This document shows, piece after piece, positions 1-11,790 of a stretch of 64,000 nt of DNA. The notes below the pieces were generated by a model, which saw only the letters and a list, made by a program, of their open reading frames with translations, had not been told where the DNA came from and searched no databases. The stretch is from assembly GCA_043228905.1 (NCBI GenBank), contig JBHGNT010000021.1:1116001-1180000 (forward strand), read 5' to 3'. The position numbers were made by a program, and so were the translations under genes. Origin of the DNA: Azolla caroliniana (Eukaryota; Polypodiophyta). Numbering within the stretch: the stretch's first letter is position 1; each line of letters begins with the position of its first letter.

Positions 1-540
1 TAAAAAGCCTGATTCATTGGACTGCTCTCTCTCCCCACTATCATTTGAAAGCTTACGCCGTGGCAGTATTATCATTCTTTTAAGATACAAGAGAAGAAAT
101 ACAGAAACTGGGGGGAATACCGGTAAATGTGAATCATTTATCTATAGAAGCAACGCAGAAACAAAACCCTGGGGTTTTAGAGTAAATCGAGAAAGAAAAA
201 ACATGAAGAGAGAAAGAAACAAAAGGAGAGACAGAGAGAGAAAGGGAGAGAATACTGACAGGGGCGCGATTTGTGGAGAGGTTGGTTTGTTTGTTTGTTT
301 GTTTGTTTGTTTGTTTGTTTGTTTGTTTGTTTTTGCAGGGGAGGGAGACGGCCATGGAGCATGATGGAAGGAAGCTTTTCTTCTTCCCCTTTGCAACTGC
401 CATGTCTGCTCCGCCATTGTGCTGTGTACTGTGTACTCTTGAGGAAGGAAGGAAGCAAACGAAGAAGACAAGCAATAGGCCGCCCATTATATGGGCGGGC
501 GGACATACATATGCGTTGTTGCACGCTCACCCATAGTACT
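1..540. other. Left-edge segment, no gene recognised
   Basis: This segment is less AT-rich than what follows and holds purine-rich tracts and a microsatellite. Short reading frames exist on both strands: one of about 87 codons on plus that runs through the microsatellite, and minus-strand frames beginning MAVAKGKKK or MAEQTWQ. None resembles a family I know and none has convincing splice sites. An inverted repeat, CCGCCCAT-TAT-ATGGGCGG, lies at 480-498. It could be a promoter or first exon of a gene running off the left edge, but nothing proves that. Confidence 0.3.
284..334. repeat. (GTTT)n microsatellite
   Basis: About twelve uninterrupted GTTT units run here on the plus strand, immediately before a TTTTTGCAG that looks like a splice acceptor. 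The length-variable repeat explains the poly-CLFV reading frames that cross it. Confidence 0.9.
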
Positions 541-599
541 TAATATACTCGAATGAATCGGGAAACATTCTTTTTCATACGAATCCAAACCGAATGCGT

Positions 600-810
600 A
601 TGTTATCAAAACATTCTTTATGTTTTTTTTTTACACTTTTTACCTTAAAATTTTTCTTACCTTATAATAAACAATGAATACAAAAGTATAAAGTATGGTA
701 TTTACCATACTTCGAGGGTGTGTACCATACCCGAATGGTTGAAGCATTCTCGAATGCGAATGGCCGTATGGTACGTATGGTTCATACTATGCTCACCTTG
801 CACCCCTAGT
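600..810. repeat. Dispersed repeat, copy 1
   Basis: The block from about 694 to 797 is closely matched, in the same orientation, at 44953-45041. Both contain the palindromic core GTATGGTATTTACCATAC or a one-base variant, then a GAGGGTGT stretch, and end in CGTATGGTTCATACTATGCTC. Weaker similarity extends left to a GTTATCAAAACATT stretch. The outer ends of this copy (near 532 and 794) both begin CATAGTA when read inward, so a short terminal inverted repeat is possible. The class of element is unknown. Confidence 0.6.
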
Positions 811-3800
811 TTAGGGCCTAGGCCTCATTCGGGTGGGCCAGGCCAGGCGGACATATGTGTTGTTGTTGCACCATGATTTGGGGCTCACTTGGGTGAGGCG
901 ACATACAAAGCTCGTGCACCTCCCCCCCCCCCCCGTCCAGAATCATGTGTCATCCCTCAATGTGAATCGATTGCCCCGCTATTGGAATGCTTTACATTCT
1001 CGATTGTTGTGATTTATATTTTTTAATGTTATCGTCCATGTAGTTGGTTTCGCGCATTTGATTCACCGTGTTTATTGATTGATGTTCTATCCCTATTGTC
1101 ATATAGTAAATGGACACCTGATGCAATATATCCATTCTCTTTGAGTTGAATGTACATCATATATTAAGTGGCATACTCGATTCTCCACCGATATGGGTGT
1201 GTACATATGTGCAAGCATCATTTTCAAATAGAGAGGTTTTTTATTGCATAACCACCCCCCTTCTTAGGAAGGTGATATGTTCATTTCATCCCATAGGTCC
1301 AATTTAGCCTTCTCATAGTGGACATACAAAGGAAAACACAACATGCTCATATTTCCTTTAAGGTCACAATGGTCTACATAGGGATGGTGCCCACAACTTC
1401 TCTATCTAAAGCTAAGTTATAAAGGATCGTACATAGTTCGGAGCTTTGCCTTCAACCTTCGTGGTCCCTCTTCCTTTGCTCTTCATGCTCGTCTTTCATA
1501 TGGTTTCCGACCTCTTGCTTTTCTTTGAATTTCCACATTTCAATAGTTTACCAAGCCCTTGGTGGATTGATCGATGTCCTCATTTGAGTGACAGTGCACA
1601 ATTTATGTGAATGCATGCAAATCGTTTTGTGATCGAGTCTCCTTGCCATCACATAATTCTGGATATGTGCAAACTCATGATTGGCCAAAATCAATAATGC
1701 AATCAAATGATGTAGTAAGTCTTGGCAGTCCTATAAAATTGTAGACTCACAAGAAATAGCCCAAGAAGATATTTTGGTTGTTCAAATATGACATTTATAG
1801 GTTGTAGCATCAGTTGAAGAGACGACAAAAGATTTGTAAAGTGCTTGAAGAAGGCACATTGAAGCGTAAGACATGTATCCAAGAGTGTTTGATCAAGAAT
1901 GGGGATTGAATGTTGGTTTAGGACAATTGTGTTGGGGAACAATAAAATGTCATGGTTTGGAAGTTCGCAGAGCCAATTTTTGGCACATATGTTTATGTTT
2001 AGCTCATGCATCAAATTTCTAGAAACTTTACTTGAAAACCAATACAAATTTGACAAAATCAAAAGCATCAAGACTAGACATTAAGGAAGATAATGACATG
2101 AAGGATGAAATAGGCAAACAATAAGATAATGTTGTGAATATTTTAAGTAAAATCCTTAATTGCTCCTCTAATGTATTTGGTTATTATGTGTACTTCTATA
2201 TTGTATCGTTGGTGTGGCTATGAATGAGTCATTATACCTCCAAATCAAAACCTTCTAGCATGTCTACTTCATTATATTAGAAAGAATAAGGCTCAATGAA
2301 CCATCATCTAAGGAATGTTGATCATAGGGGCTCTAAATATATGCAAGTTCTTTTTGGAGGAAGAAACCCCTATAAAACAAATATGGTTGCCAAGACCAAG
2401 GATGAACCATCACAACAAGACATCCTACACATGTGAGATTTCACCATTCCAAAGACAAACTACCATAATAGTAAGCACATCGAGCATGTGGGAACTCTCG
2501 CCAATTTTGGGAATGTAAGTGGCTTCATTTTCTTCACAGTAGCTAGGTACACCCCCCTCCATGGGTTGATCTCTAACATCACGTCAAAGTAGCAATGTCC
2601 AAACTCTTGGCCTCAAAATCTAGTTGAATGTGCCTTTTGGGTAAATTCACATGCTAGTTAAGTTTTATGATCTTTCTCAACATGTATCATCGATTTGAGT
2701 GTTAAGAAACCTCTCCTTACTTGGCAAGAAGTTGCTTTGAGAGAAACCTCTTGGAAATCCACAACTCAAAAACATGAAAATGCAAGAAAAAAATGGGGTG
2801 ACTTTCATATGAATGTTTGGTCATGTCTTACACAGGCGACTCGTGCATATTGGCTTTTTGAGTGATAAATATTGATGGTAGCTTGGTAAGTTCCATGTTT
2901 ACAAGAAAACATATTTTGATATGTTAACATATCATCACATCACATGTTGTAAAGGGAAATGAAATTGTCGGTTCCATTTAGGGAATAAGCTAAATTATTC
3001 AATTCAATATGCTACGAATAAAACTCTTGCTAATAAATTTTATTTGTACTTTCAAAGGGTTTATATGCAAGAAGGGATGTTGAACCTTTTCATGGATGAC
3101 ATATTGAAGATTAAGTTGATGCCATTGTTAGCATCTACTAAGAGTTCTCTGGTCATAACTCTAATCCTACTAAGGTATGTGTACCAAGGGTTAGATAAAC
3201 TCATAATATAGAAGCATATGGTTTTTAATCTAGTGACAAGAGATCACATGATATGTTGTAAAGGAATTTAATGTTATCACAAATGATAAGATCAAATTAT
3301 ATAAATGCCTTACCATCATCCATGAAGGCTTACTCCATAAGAGTTGGGTTCGTGTAACATGAAATGTGCTTTAAGCCATAGGTAGGCACCCTTTCTTTAT
3401 CAACATCACATGATAACCCCAAGAGTTTCCAAAAACATTACGTTGGCAACTCAATACAATTGATGCATGAAGCACAACCACCAAGGATCTAACACTAATG
3501 TCAATAACAAGGTGATTATGTAGGTAAGGCCATGGAGCTCACAAGGTTGTCATTCACATTTGATGATAGAACACCATTAAAGCATATATAAAGAAGAGAA
3601 TTTGGAAGAACATGCAAGCATAGGCAAACATTCATATCTCACATGGTGCTCCTCCAAAGCAAAAGAGACTCAAATGTGAAACTCAAATCATCATGATGGA
3701 CATTGCCCAAACATCAAAATATGATATATGCACACATAAGCCCAATTCTCTAATGCGTGAAAAGATTTAATTTGATGTTATGAATATTCAGAGCTCAAGG

Positions 3801-4500
3801 AGATCAATCCAACAATTCCTCATTGAAACACACCTAACACTAAAAATAGAAAGAATAGAAATCATAAGTTCATATGTGACAAAAAAATAGCCAACTTGAA
3901 GCTCTTGATTTTGCAATATCCAACTATCATCTATTTGTTTTCTCATAAGTGGTGACTTCTAAAAGTGGATTTTATACCTTTGTATTGGATTATTTGGCTC
4001 ACAAAGTATCATTGTCTTCTTAGAGACAATGTCTACTAAGATGCACATCATCCACCTCAATCCATTTTCATGTTTCTCAACAAGCTAGAACCTTTGTGCA
4101 AATCGACATAAATTGTCCCTACAAACATTGTCATAAGAGTTGTATTGAAACCTTTAAAATGCCAATTAAAGCTCCAAATTACGAGTCACGATCATATACA
4201 GATCAAAACATTTTTTTTCTTACTGCATCACAAGAGTACTTTAGGCAAGGGTATATGCATAGAAGATGGGTTTGGTGATATAATGTGGGGGTGACTCCAA
4301 TACATGGTAGCATAAAGAGGGAGGTAGTTTGGAATGACACTATGTGGTTTAAACTTTACACCCCTACATGTTGGGTAAGTGAATGTTTAAACGTTCAATA
4401 ATATTCCTGCATTCATGTGCACATCCCTCATCATAACAACTTAAAGTCGGCATTTCACTTGCAAGAAAATTGAAATTGCATAATAACAGTTATTAAATTT
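811..4500. other. Gene-free AT-rich DNA
   Basis: No conserved coding frame, RNA gene or clear repeat structure was found. Near 921-934 there is a run of about 14 C. Short imperfect echoes of 491-520 occur near 843-885 (GGCGGACATA followed by TGTTGTTGCAC-like sequence). The reading frames here are short, carry no recognisable motif, and are likely chance or decayed transposon DNA. Confidence 0.5.
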
Positions 4501-4795
4501 CCTTGAAACCCTTTAGATAGAATTTGCAGTTGTAACACAGAGGAACTTAAAAGAATGAAAACTTAATATCATTCAAGCCCTTTAAAAAATCCTTGTTAAT
4601 GTCTCCAACATATGATACATATCCCAAGATATAAGGTAGTTTAACATATTCAACAAAGCATGAATAAATGAATCGTTCATCATTTCAGAAGCGAAAAGTC
4701 AGCAAAAATAAAGCCTCAATTAAATATTACTTTTTCCAATTAAAGAGTGAATCCTCTGTATAATAAACCTCGAGTAATGGCATTGCACGTCCACA

Positions 4796-6796
4796 TTATG
4801 CCAAGCCACCACTGGATGCAGTCCTTATGATTTGCAATATGGCTGCAAAATGCAGAGACATAATCAACTTATTTTTCTCCTTGCGACACCAATTGCTCAC
4901 AATTCAAATATTCTACTCAACTTCCCAAGCAAAATTTAATTGCTCGAATATTATTGCTTTCCATTAAAGCTTCTTACTGATATTAGTTTCTCAAATATCA
5001 TATTCCTTGAGAGTTTTTCCAGGGTGATCATTATGTTGCTTGAATATTGTATAGCATTTGAAAGTTTCAGCGCCATAAGTCATACTAAAATCTCAATGTT
5101 GCATACTTTTCAAATTTTACCTGAGCCAATGACTACAAAAATAAACAATCCAAGAACGAAAGGTCCAACAGGATAGTTGCCACCCTTCTTAATTGTTGTC
5201 TCGGGCACAGCTCCTCTCTTATGGATATTCTTTTGGAACTTTGCACTCTTCATGTTAGCCAATCGCTTGGAGGTCGTCTATTCACATTGCATAAATGAAG
5301 ATTCCATTAGAAAAAATTTGGTAAAATAAAAAAAGACACAATGCACAAAGCACAATGTGACGTTGTAATAATGCTAATTTGCAAACTTGATGAATCAACC
5401 AAGATAAATTTTAGTAGAGATAAAAAAAACAAATAGTAACAAACTATAAACATGATTGCTAATTATTTATTTGCCTTCCAAAAACAATAAATGGAGTCTT
5501 GGTCAAATAAACTATGCTTAAAGACAAATAACTGATAATTACACAAGACACGGTGTTCATATGTAGTTAGGATAAGGCAAAATGCATTGTTTGAAAGATA
5601 AATAAAATCATCCTATCCTTTTGGAATAACACATCCACATGCCCACACAAGGTATACCTCTCCCCTGTACACTTTGGCATAGTTTAATATACTCATATGA
5701 GAAATACAGCTTTCATACACAAATGCTACAATTCTTCGCTTGTTCTGGGAATTACAAGACCATAATGTACCAATGAGAATACAAATTGAAGCTTAATTCA
5801 CACATAAGTGTGGTGTCTTCATTGTTCATAATACTCTCAAGCCTCCATACTGGCCCAGGATCATATTTAAATATAACGAACTTTGGACTTCCCCTCCCAT
5901 GCATCAGAAACTTTTGGCCACAAATCCATTCCTTTTAAATACTCTGAAACAGGAGATATAGGTAGAGTTGCATTAATTATCTTTTCTTACTAATAATCAC
6001 CATGAATGATCTCTCTGAGATGCAATAAACTCATCTAATATTTCTTTCGTCAGCAACTTCCATAGCATTATACACGATCTATTACATCATCTCTCCAAAT
6101 ATCCTACAGATATCCACTAATGACTTAACAATAACCTACAATCCTCTCTCCATGGTGGTTATGATTCCTGAAGTAGTTTTGATTTAGCCTTTGTGCATGA
6201 TCAATGACATCATCTTCACATGATCCATGCCATTAAGATGAACATATGACTCGTACCATCGTCTTTGCACACCCCCTCACATCATGATGTATACACTGGC
6301 AAACAACATTATTATATCTAAACGGGCATATAGCATCATTATCTCTACATGAACCATCACATCGTGAAAATCATATGTTCGATCTGTGCATCACATCATG
6401 TGAATCATATGTATGGTTCATCAATCACATCATGTATACATGCCTTATGGTATCATCTCTCCAAATATGAAAATTTGGGCAAAGTATCACATTTAGAACA
6501 ATGAAATATAGGTATATTCCTTCTAATTTCACATCCATCTTATATCTGCATACAATCAGAATCCACATAAACAAAACTGTGACAACAGATCTCACATCTT
6601 TGCGCCATCAGATACACACAAAAAATCAGACAGATATCTTTCTACGGAGATGTTTCGAAATCTCAAAACCCTAAACAAAAATAATAGAGAACAGAGACTT
6701 ACGACAATTCTTAAGTATGTCCTAGAAAACATTATACAAGACAGAAGACAAACGAAGAAGAAGCAGCAGCTTATAGGTCAGAAAGAAATTTACCAT
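4796..6796 (-). CDS. RAMP4: RAMP4/SERP1-like ER translocon-associated protein (three exons)
   Basis: The product is a 68-residue tail-anchored protein of the RAMP4/SERP1 family, which binds Sec61 and ribosomes at the ER membrane and is linked to the unfolded-protein response. Coding exons on the minus strand are 6794-6796 (only the ATG, in GCCACCATG context), 5121-5277 and 4796-4842. Introns 5278-6793 and 4843-5120 both have GT..AG ends. The spliced frame totals 207 nt including TAA. It starts MTTSKRLANMKSAKFQKN, continues KRGAVPETTIKKGGNYPVGP, then a hydrophobic membrane span (about residues 37-58), and ends IIRTASSGGLA. Plant family members are also 68 residues and share RGAVPET, YPVGP and the TAxSGG tail, so this is a full copy. 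Unusual residues are NM after KRLA (usually DR or ER) and SAIL where SSLF is usual. No TATA box is obvious; microsatellites fill the 5' untranslated region. Confidence 0.95.
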
Positions 6797-6898
6797 GGTG
6801 GCGATGGAGACGAAAGGAAACCAGGCAGGGGAAGGAGGGGGCAAAGGAAGGAAACGCCTGTGAAGCCTGGGAAAGCAAAGAGATGGAAGACGAAGAAT

Positions 6899-6917
6899 TT
6901 GTGTGTGTGTGTGTCTG

Positions 6918-6958
<41 letters not shown>
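6899..6958. repeat. Compound (GT)n(TA)n(GA)n microsatellite in RAMP4 leader
   Basis: Three dinucleotide runs follow each other directly about 100 bp upstream of the RAMP4 start codon, probably in its 5' untranslated region or core promoter. On the RAMP4 sense strand they read as CT, TA and CA runs. A second GA run lies at 7096-7111. Confidence 0.85.
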
Positions 6959-6969
6959 CTGTTTTCTTT

Positions 6970-7040
6970 GGACACACAAAAGTCAAGTCACGAAAGTCAT
7001 TGGTCTTGAATCTTGACTTTTAGCTTCCAAACCTTTTCTT
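6970..7040 (-). promoter_or_regulatory. Candidate RAMP4 upstream region with CCAAT
   Basis: On the minus strand, upstream of RAMP4, there is a CCAAT followed six bases later by CGTGAC, and several TTGAC or GTCAA motifs. SERP1/RAMP4 genes are unfolded-protein-response targets. The spacing does not match a canonical ERSE (CCAAT-N9/10-CACG), and the second half is inverted, so this is a suggestion only. Confidence 0.2.
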
Positions 7041-7544
7041 TGATGGAGGCTTCATAGCCGCCGACTCAGGGAGACACACCCACAAACACACACATAGAGA
7101 GAGAGAGAGAGACCCAACTCTCGATTCTATGCCTCCCAGAGGTGCCCATAAATATCATGACGGTGCACCACTCAATGCCCATCTTGCATTTGGCCGTTGA
7201 CGGTGTGCCACTCACATGTGATCTTAGTGCACCTTTGAATTGGTCTTTGATGTGAGTATTGCATGGGCCCTTACTCTTTGACCTCACACTTAACAAGGCT
7301 TATCAACGGCTCTATGGCTAATGGATTACTCATCATATGTGCAAGCTTGCATTTCTATATGACTTTGAACTAGTCATGGAACACCCTTGTCCTCATCTTG
7401 ATCTTAAAAGCACCTACATTTTGTCTTATGCAAAAAAAGAAGGGATGATATGTAAAGTAACGCATAGTTTTCCTTGACATGCCCTCAAAGAGAAGTTATA
7501 TGTGTTATTTGTGAGATTCATTGCCAATTCATTCCTTTTTCTTT

Positions 7545-7745
7545 TTCCAAAACTATACCATAGTTTCCATTACCAATCCAATAAGTGTATACAAAGCATA
7601 TAATGATACAATCTAGTGGAGGGTAAGATAGCAGGGGGAAAAGTAGAGCCCCCACTCTGTCATAAGGTAAAACAAACTCCACCTATGGAGGAAAGAATCG
7701 TCGAGGGGGGTAGATATTGGCAATTTATTCCTATTTTCACAATCA
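7545..7745 (-). mobile_element. LINE 3'-end fragment
   Basis: This piece aligns with the 3' end of the longer LINE at 26490-29315. Both share, on the plus strand, TAGTTTCCATTACCAAT, then ATAATGATACAATCTAGTGG, then CTCCACCTATGGAGGAAA. Read on minus, the left part corresponds to the 3' untranslated end and the right part to the last codons of the LINE (the region encoding the PPQWLFPP-like terminus). It is a strongly 5'-truncated copy. Confidence 0.7.
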
Positions 7746-7749
7746 TAAT

Positions 7750-8990
7750 CTCTATTTGAGCAATTCTATTGTCACATTTGTGTCTCATATACTTTTAGAC
7801 TTGGAACACTCAACATTTCTTTGCATTACATGTAGCATTTGAGTTCATTGGATGGTTGTGGAATGGAAATCTTGTAAGTGGGGGGCGGGTCACGTCTATT
7901 TACAATATCTTAGTTGGAATACAATTATACTCTAATATCCTTTATGTGCAACAAGAGCTTGTAACCAAAAGTGTCACAATGGGCTTAACATATGTCATGT
8001 GTGTAATTGTATTACAATGATAGTTGAATTCGTTGAACATGGGTTCAAATTATGGATCTTGAGAGAGTGCAAAATTGTTCATATGGATGGAATGGTTGAA
8101 TACACATGTATTGAGTTAAGAATGAATCTAATGCAAAATATAAAAGGTTTTGGATGTAGTTCATAAATCCCACCATTCAGCATCAAAGTTTCATCCTGAT
8201 TAAACGGGCGAGTGTAGGACATAGAGCAAATCCAACATTATGCTATGAAATAGTTCTATTTTTGAAGGTCCATGCTCTTTAAAAGAAAGAGTTGTTGCAT
8301 GGGCCACCCACAATATGATCCTTGAGGATTAAATAGTACAACCTAAGCGGTCAAGTAGTGCATTATCCTATAACTACATAATGAAGCAAATACAAGAGAA
8401 GATAGATAGAAGTAGTTGATGTTGGTTAATCCTAATACATGAATGTTACAAAATGCTGTAATGTGCCTCATGGGTTTACAAATTGGCCCATGAATGTCCT
8501 TACACTAATCGGCTTACTACTTTAAAGGGCCATGATTTAAACACCCTACCTTTTCTTGATATTTTCTAGGTTTCTCTAGTCCTATCCTCTAATCATGCAA
8601 AATTACGATTTTGGTTACATGTCCCTTATTGGACAAGTTGTGTTTATTAGCCCAATTAGATAAAATAATTTTTAAATAATGATACAATCTGATTTGATTA
8701 AACAAGTTAATTATTAGAAGCAACCTAATTAGATACAAGTAATTAATTATGGTACCACCTAATTAGCTCAGACTAATTGATGATGATTCAACCTAAAGAA
8801 ATTATCGACTGACCCACTTAGGTCAAAGAAGTTAATTGTGATGTAATCCTAATCACAAACAAACTATAGGCAAGGTTCTTTTTAGCATTTGCTTCAAATA
8901 GCTTGGAGTCCAAATGAGACTCATTGTACGTTTACATCTACATGGTTGGATTAGAGTAGTTTCAATATTATGCAAAATAATACTATGTTA
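7750..8990. other. Gene-free DNA
   Basis: I see no coding frame with family character, no RNA gene and no clear repeat here. It is AT-rich filler between the LINE fragment and the LINE tail upstream of the first PPR gene. Confidence 0.5.
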
Positions 8991-9012
8991 TAATTGAAAC
9001 AATCCCGGAGAG

Positions 9013-9092
9013 GGATTTGTACATAATCGTCTCATTTGTAAAATTTTATAACTAATGGAAGGAGTTTTTTTTTTGGAAAAAAAAGAAAAAAA
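9013..9092 (+). mobile_element. Ultra-short LINE insertion (3' tail only)
   Basis: The segment GGATTTGTACATAATC...ACTAATGGAAGGAG, ending in T and A runs, is nearly identical to the 3' tail of the LINE at 41520-42208 (its tail is at 42125-42197). It is flanked by GAAACAATCCCGGAGAG (8996-9012) and GAAACAATCCGGGAGAG (9093-9109), a 17-bp target-site duplication with one mismatch. An 80-bp LINE stub inserted by target-primed reverse transcription explains it. It sits about 150 bp upstream of the first PPR gene's start codon. Confidence 0.85.
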
Positions 9093-9241
9093 GAAACAAT
9101 CCGGGAGAGAGGAGAGCCATTTATCGGGGGTAGTGGCAGTAGAATGATTTTCAGGTAAAAAAAGAGCCAAATATTGAAGCCTTTTATAATGACAAAGATT
9201 TTAGACCTATACAAGTGATGATGTAATTGTGTAGGAATGGC

Positions 9242-11790
9242 ATGCCAGGATATGGATTTCGCGTGGAAAGAATTCTTCAAAGATCCTTCTCAATTCACCC
9301 ATCTTCAAAACAAAAAGGTAGTATAGTCGGGAATTGATTACTCTGTTTCTACCATACTCTGTTTTCTTTTTGTTAGAGTCTGTTTTTGTTGTTGTTGTTA
9401 TACTCTGTTTTTTTATCTCAGTACACTGTTTTGTTCTATACCAGAAGGGCTCTGATTTCATCCATAGAAAAGCAGGGGAAACTCTGTACATTCAAAGCTT
9501 CCTTAACCCTCAATGGGTTCAAGAGGAATTATCAAGAAGAAGTCTTATCTATGCAAAAACTGTAGAAGAACCGCATTTTCAAGACCATGCTGCCCTTTTA
9601 TCTACCATAAAAGCTTGTGGTAAATACAAGGACCTATCGAAAGGGAATCATATATACGAACATATTGCCCAAAGAGGGTTTCTTCATACTGATACCTATG
9701 TAGCCTCTGCCATGATTACCATGTATGCAAGATGTAATGCACTCTCCAAAGCACAACAAGTGTTCAATAACATCCCAGTTCAAATCCGGAATGTCGTCAC
9801 ATGGAATGCATTGATTAGTGGATATGTGCAACATGGGTTGTGTGAAGAAGCCTTGAATCTCTATAAAAGAATGCAAGAAGATGATTTGAAACCGGACTCA
9901 GTCACATTTTCTTGTGTTTTGAGAGCTTGTGGAAATATTGGAGCAATGAGAAAAGGTGAAGAAATACATGCCGAGGTCATGAAAATGCATGGATTGCTAG
10001 AAAAGAATAGTGTACTTAGCAATGCTTTGGTGGGTATGTATGCAAAATGTGGTGCACTAGCAAAAGCACGAGATGTTTTTGATAAGCTTCCTGCTCGGGA
10101 TTTAGTGTCTTGGAATACACTCATTTCGGGGTATACTCAACATAAGCTCCATGTAGAAGCCCTTCATTGCTTTGCAGAGATGCAAGATGAGGGATTTTCA
10201 CCTGATGCTATCACCTTTGCTTGCATTTTAAAAGTTTGTGGGAGCATAAAAGCAACTGAGAAAGGGCGAGAAATACATGCTGAGGTGTGTAAACGGAAAT
10301 TATTGGCCAGTAATGTCATGCTCGGGAATGCTGTTGTCAATATGTATGCAAAATGCGGGGTTCTTTCAAAAGCTAAAGAAGTGTTCGATGAGCTTCCTGT
10401 TCACAATGTAGTGTCTTGGAATGCATTGATTGGTGGGTATATCCAACACGGACTTTACAATGAAGCTCTCTTTTGCTTTGCTGAGATGCGAGACGAAGGC
10501 ATCTCACCAGATTCTGTCACTTTTCTCTCCATCTTGAAAGCTTGTGGTAGCATACGAGCAATTGACAAAGGAGAAGAGATACACGATGAGCTTATGAATT
10601 GTATCCCATCAGAGAAAACTGGTATTGTTCTTGGTACTGCTTTGGTAGACATGTATGCAAAATGTGGTAAGCTTTCAAAAGCACAGGAGGTTTTTGATGG
10701 TCTCCTGGTAAGAGATGCAGTCTCTTGGACTGCACTCATTGATGGCTATGGTCAACATGGGCTTGGCAATGATGCTTTGACATGCTTTGGAAGAATGCAA
10801 GATGAGGGCATCTCTCCGAATGCTGTGACTTTTGCTTCAATGTTGAAAGCTTGTGGCTGCATAGGGTTGCTCCAAAAGGGAAAACAAATACATGCTGAAG
10901 TGAGCAATCAAGGACTCGTAGAAAAGGATATTGTTCTTGGCAATGCACTGGTGGATATGTATGCCAAGTGCGGTGCATTGGCAAAAGCTCAAGAAGTGTT
11001 CGATACCCTTCCGGTAAGGGATGCTATCTCTTGGACGGCATTGATTACAGGCTATGCTCGGTATGGTCTCAGTGACAGATGTCTCTTGTGTGTTGACAAC
11101 ATGCAGGACACTGAGGGTCGTTACTCAGATGTGGTCACTGTATCCTCTATCTTGAAATCCTTTGGAACCATAGAGTCGACTCAAATGGAAGAAATACATA
11201 TTGAAGCTAATAGGCAAGGGCTCTTGGGAAAGTATGTGATGTTTGACAATGCATTCGTGGACAGGTATGTGAAATGTGGTCGTATTGGAAAAACAAGGGA
11301 AGTGTTCGATAAACTCAAGGTAACAGACACATTCTCTTGGACTGCATTACTTGCAGGTTATGCCGAACTTGGGGAGGCGAAAGGGGTGTTTTCATCATTT
11401 ACTAAAATGGCTGCCGAAGGTATAATGCCAGATGCAGTCACTTTTATTGTTCTTCTCATAGCCTGCAGTCATGCAGGTCTGGTGGAGGAAGGGAAGCTCT
11501 ATTTCGATCTTATGACTAATGGTTATGGTCTCACCCCAAGCTTAGAACACTACACTTGCATGATCGATCTTTTTGGAAGAGCGGGGCATTTCGAGAAGGC
11601 AGTTTATGTCATAGAGAAGGTTGCACCTTCTCATCGTAACCAATTATGGCTGGCCTTGTTGGGCGCTTGCCGGAAATGGGGAAATGTGAGGCTCGGTCAA
11701 TGGATCTTTGAGCATTCAGTAAAGTTGAATGAAAATGATGCTTCCTCATATGTATGCATGAGTAATATATATGCAACTCATGGAAAATGA
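9242..11790 (+). CDS. PLS-type pentatricopeptide repeat protein, E-truncated
   Basis: PPR proteins of the PLS class bind organelle RNA base by base, typically for C-to-U editing. The long frame has no ATG before its repeats (its upstream end near 9334 is a TTG). A first exon at 9242-9317 starts MPGYGFRVERILQRS, rich in Arg and Ser like an organelle transit peptide. Its donor AAAAAG|GTAGTA joins acceptor TTATCTCAG at 9421. Phase 1 matches, the intron is 104 nt, and the product is 814 residues. About six PLS triplets follow, recurring every ~102 residues at the (V/A)(V/I/F)SW(N/T)(A/T)L sites, with MYAKCG helices and HAEV motifs. A terminal P-L-S set contains CSHAGLVEEG and LEHYTCMIDLFGRAGHFEKA. 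The protein stops in the E1 motif at SNIYATHGK and has no E2 or DYW deaminase domain. An upstream ATG at 9237 is out of frame. It would need a DYW partner in trans, or act in non-editing RNA metabolism. Confidence 0.85.

Noticed and set aside
793-812. TAGGGGTGCAAGG (minus) as the end of a hAT element
   Set aside because: Resembles a hAT terminus, but no matching opposite end or 8-bp duplication was found, and the second copy at 45041 lacks it.
9334-9420. Hydrophobic N terminus of the first PPR frame (ITLFLPYSVFFLL...) as a membrane anchor
   Set aside because: The frame opens at TTG, not ATG, and this stretch is the pyrimidine-rich intron just upstream of the splice acceptor.
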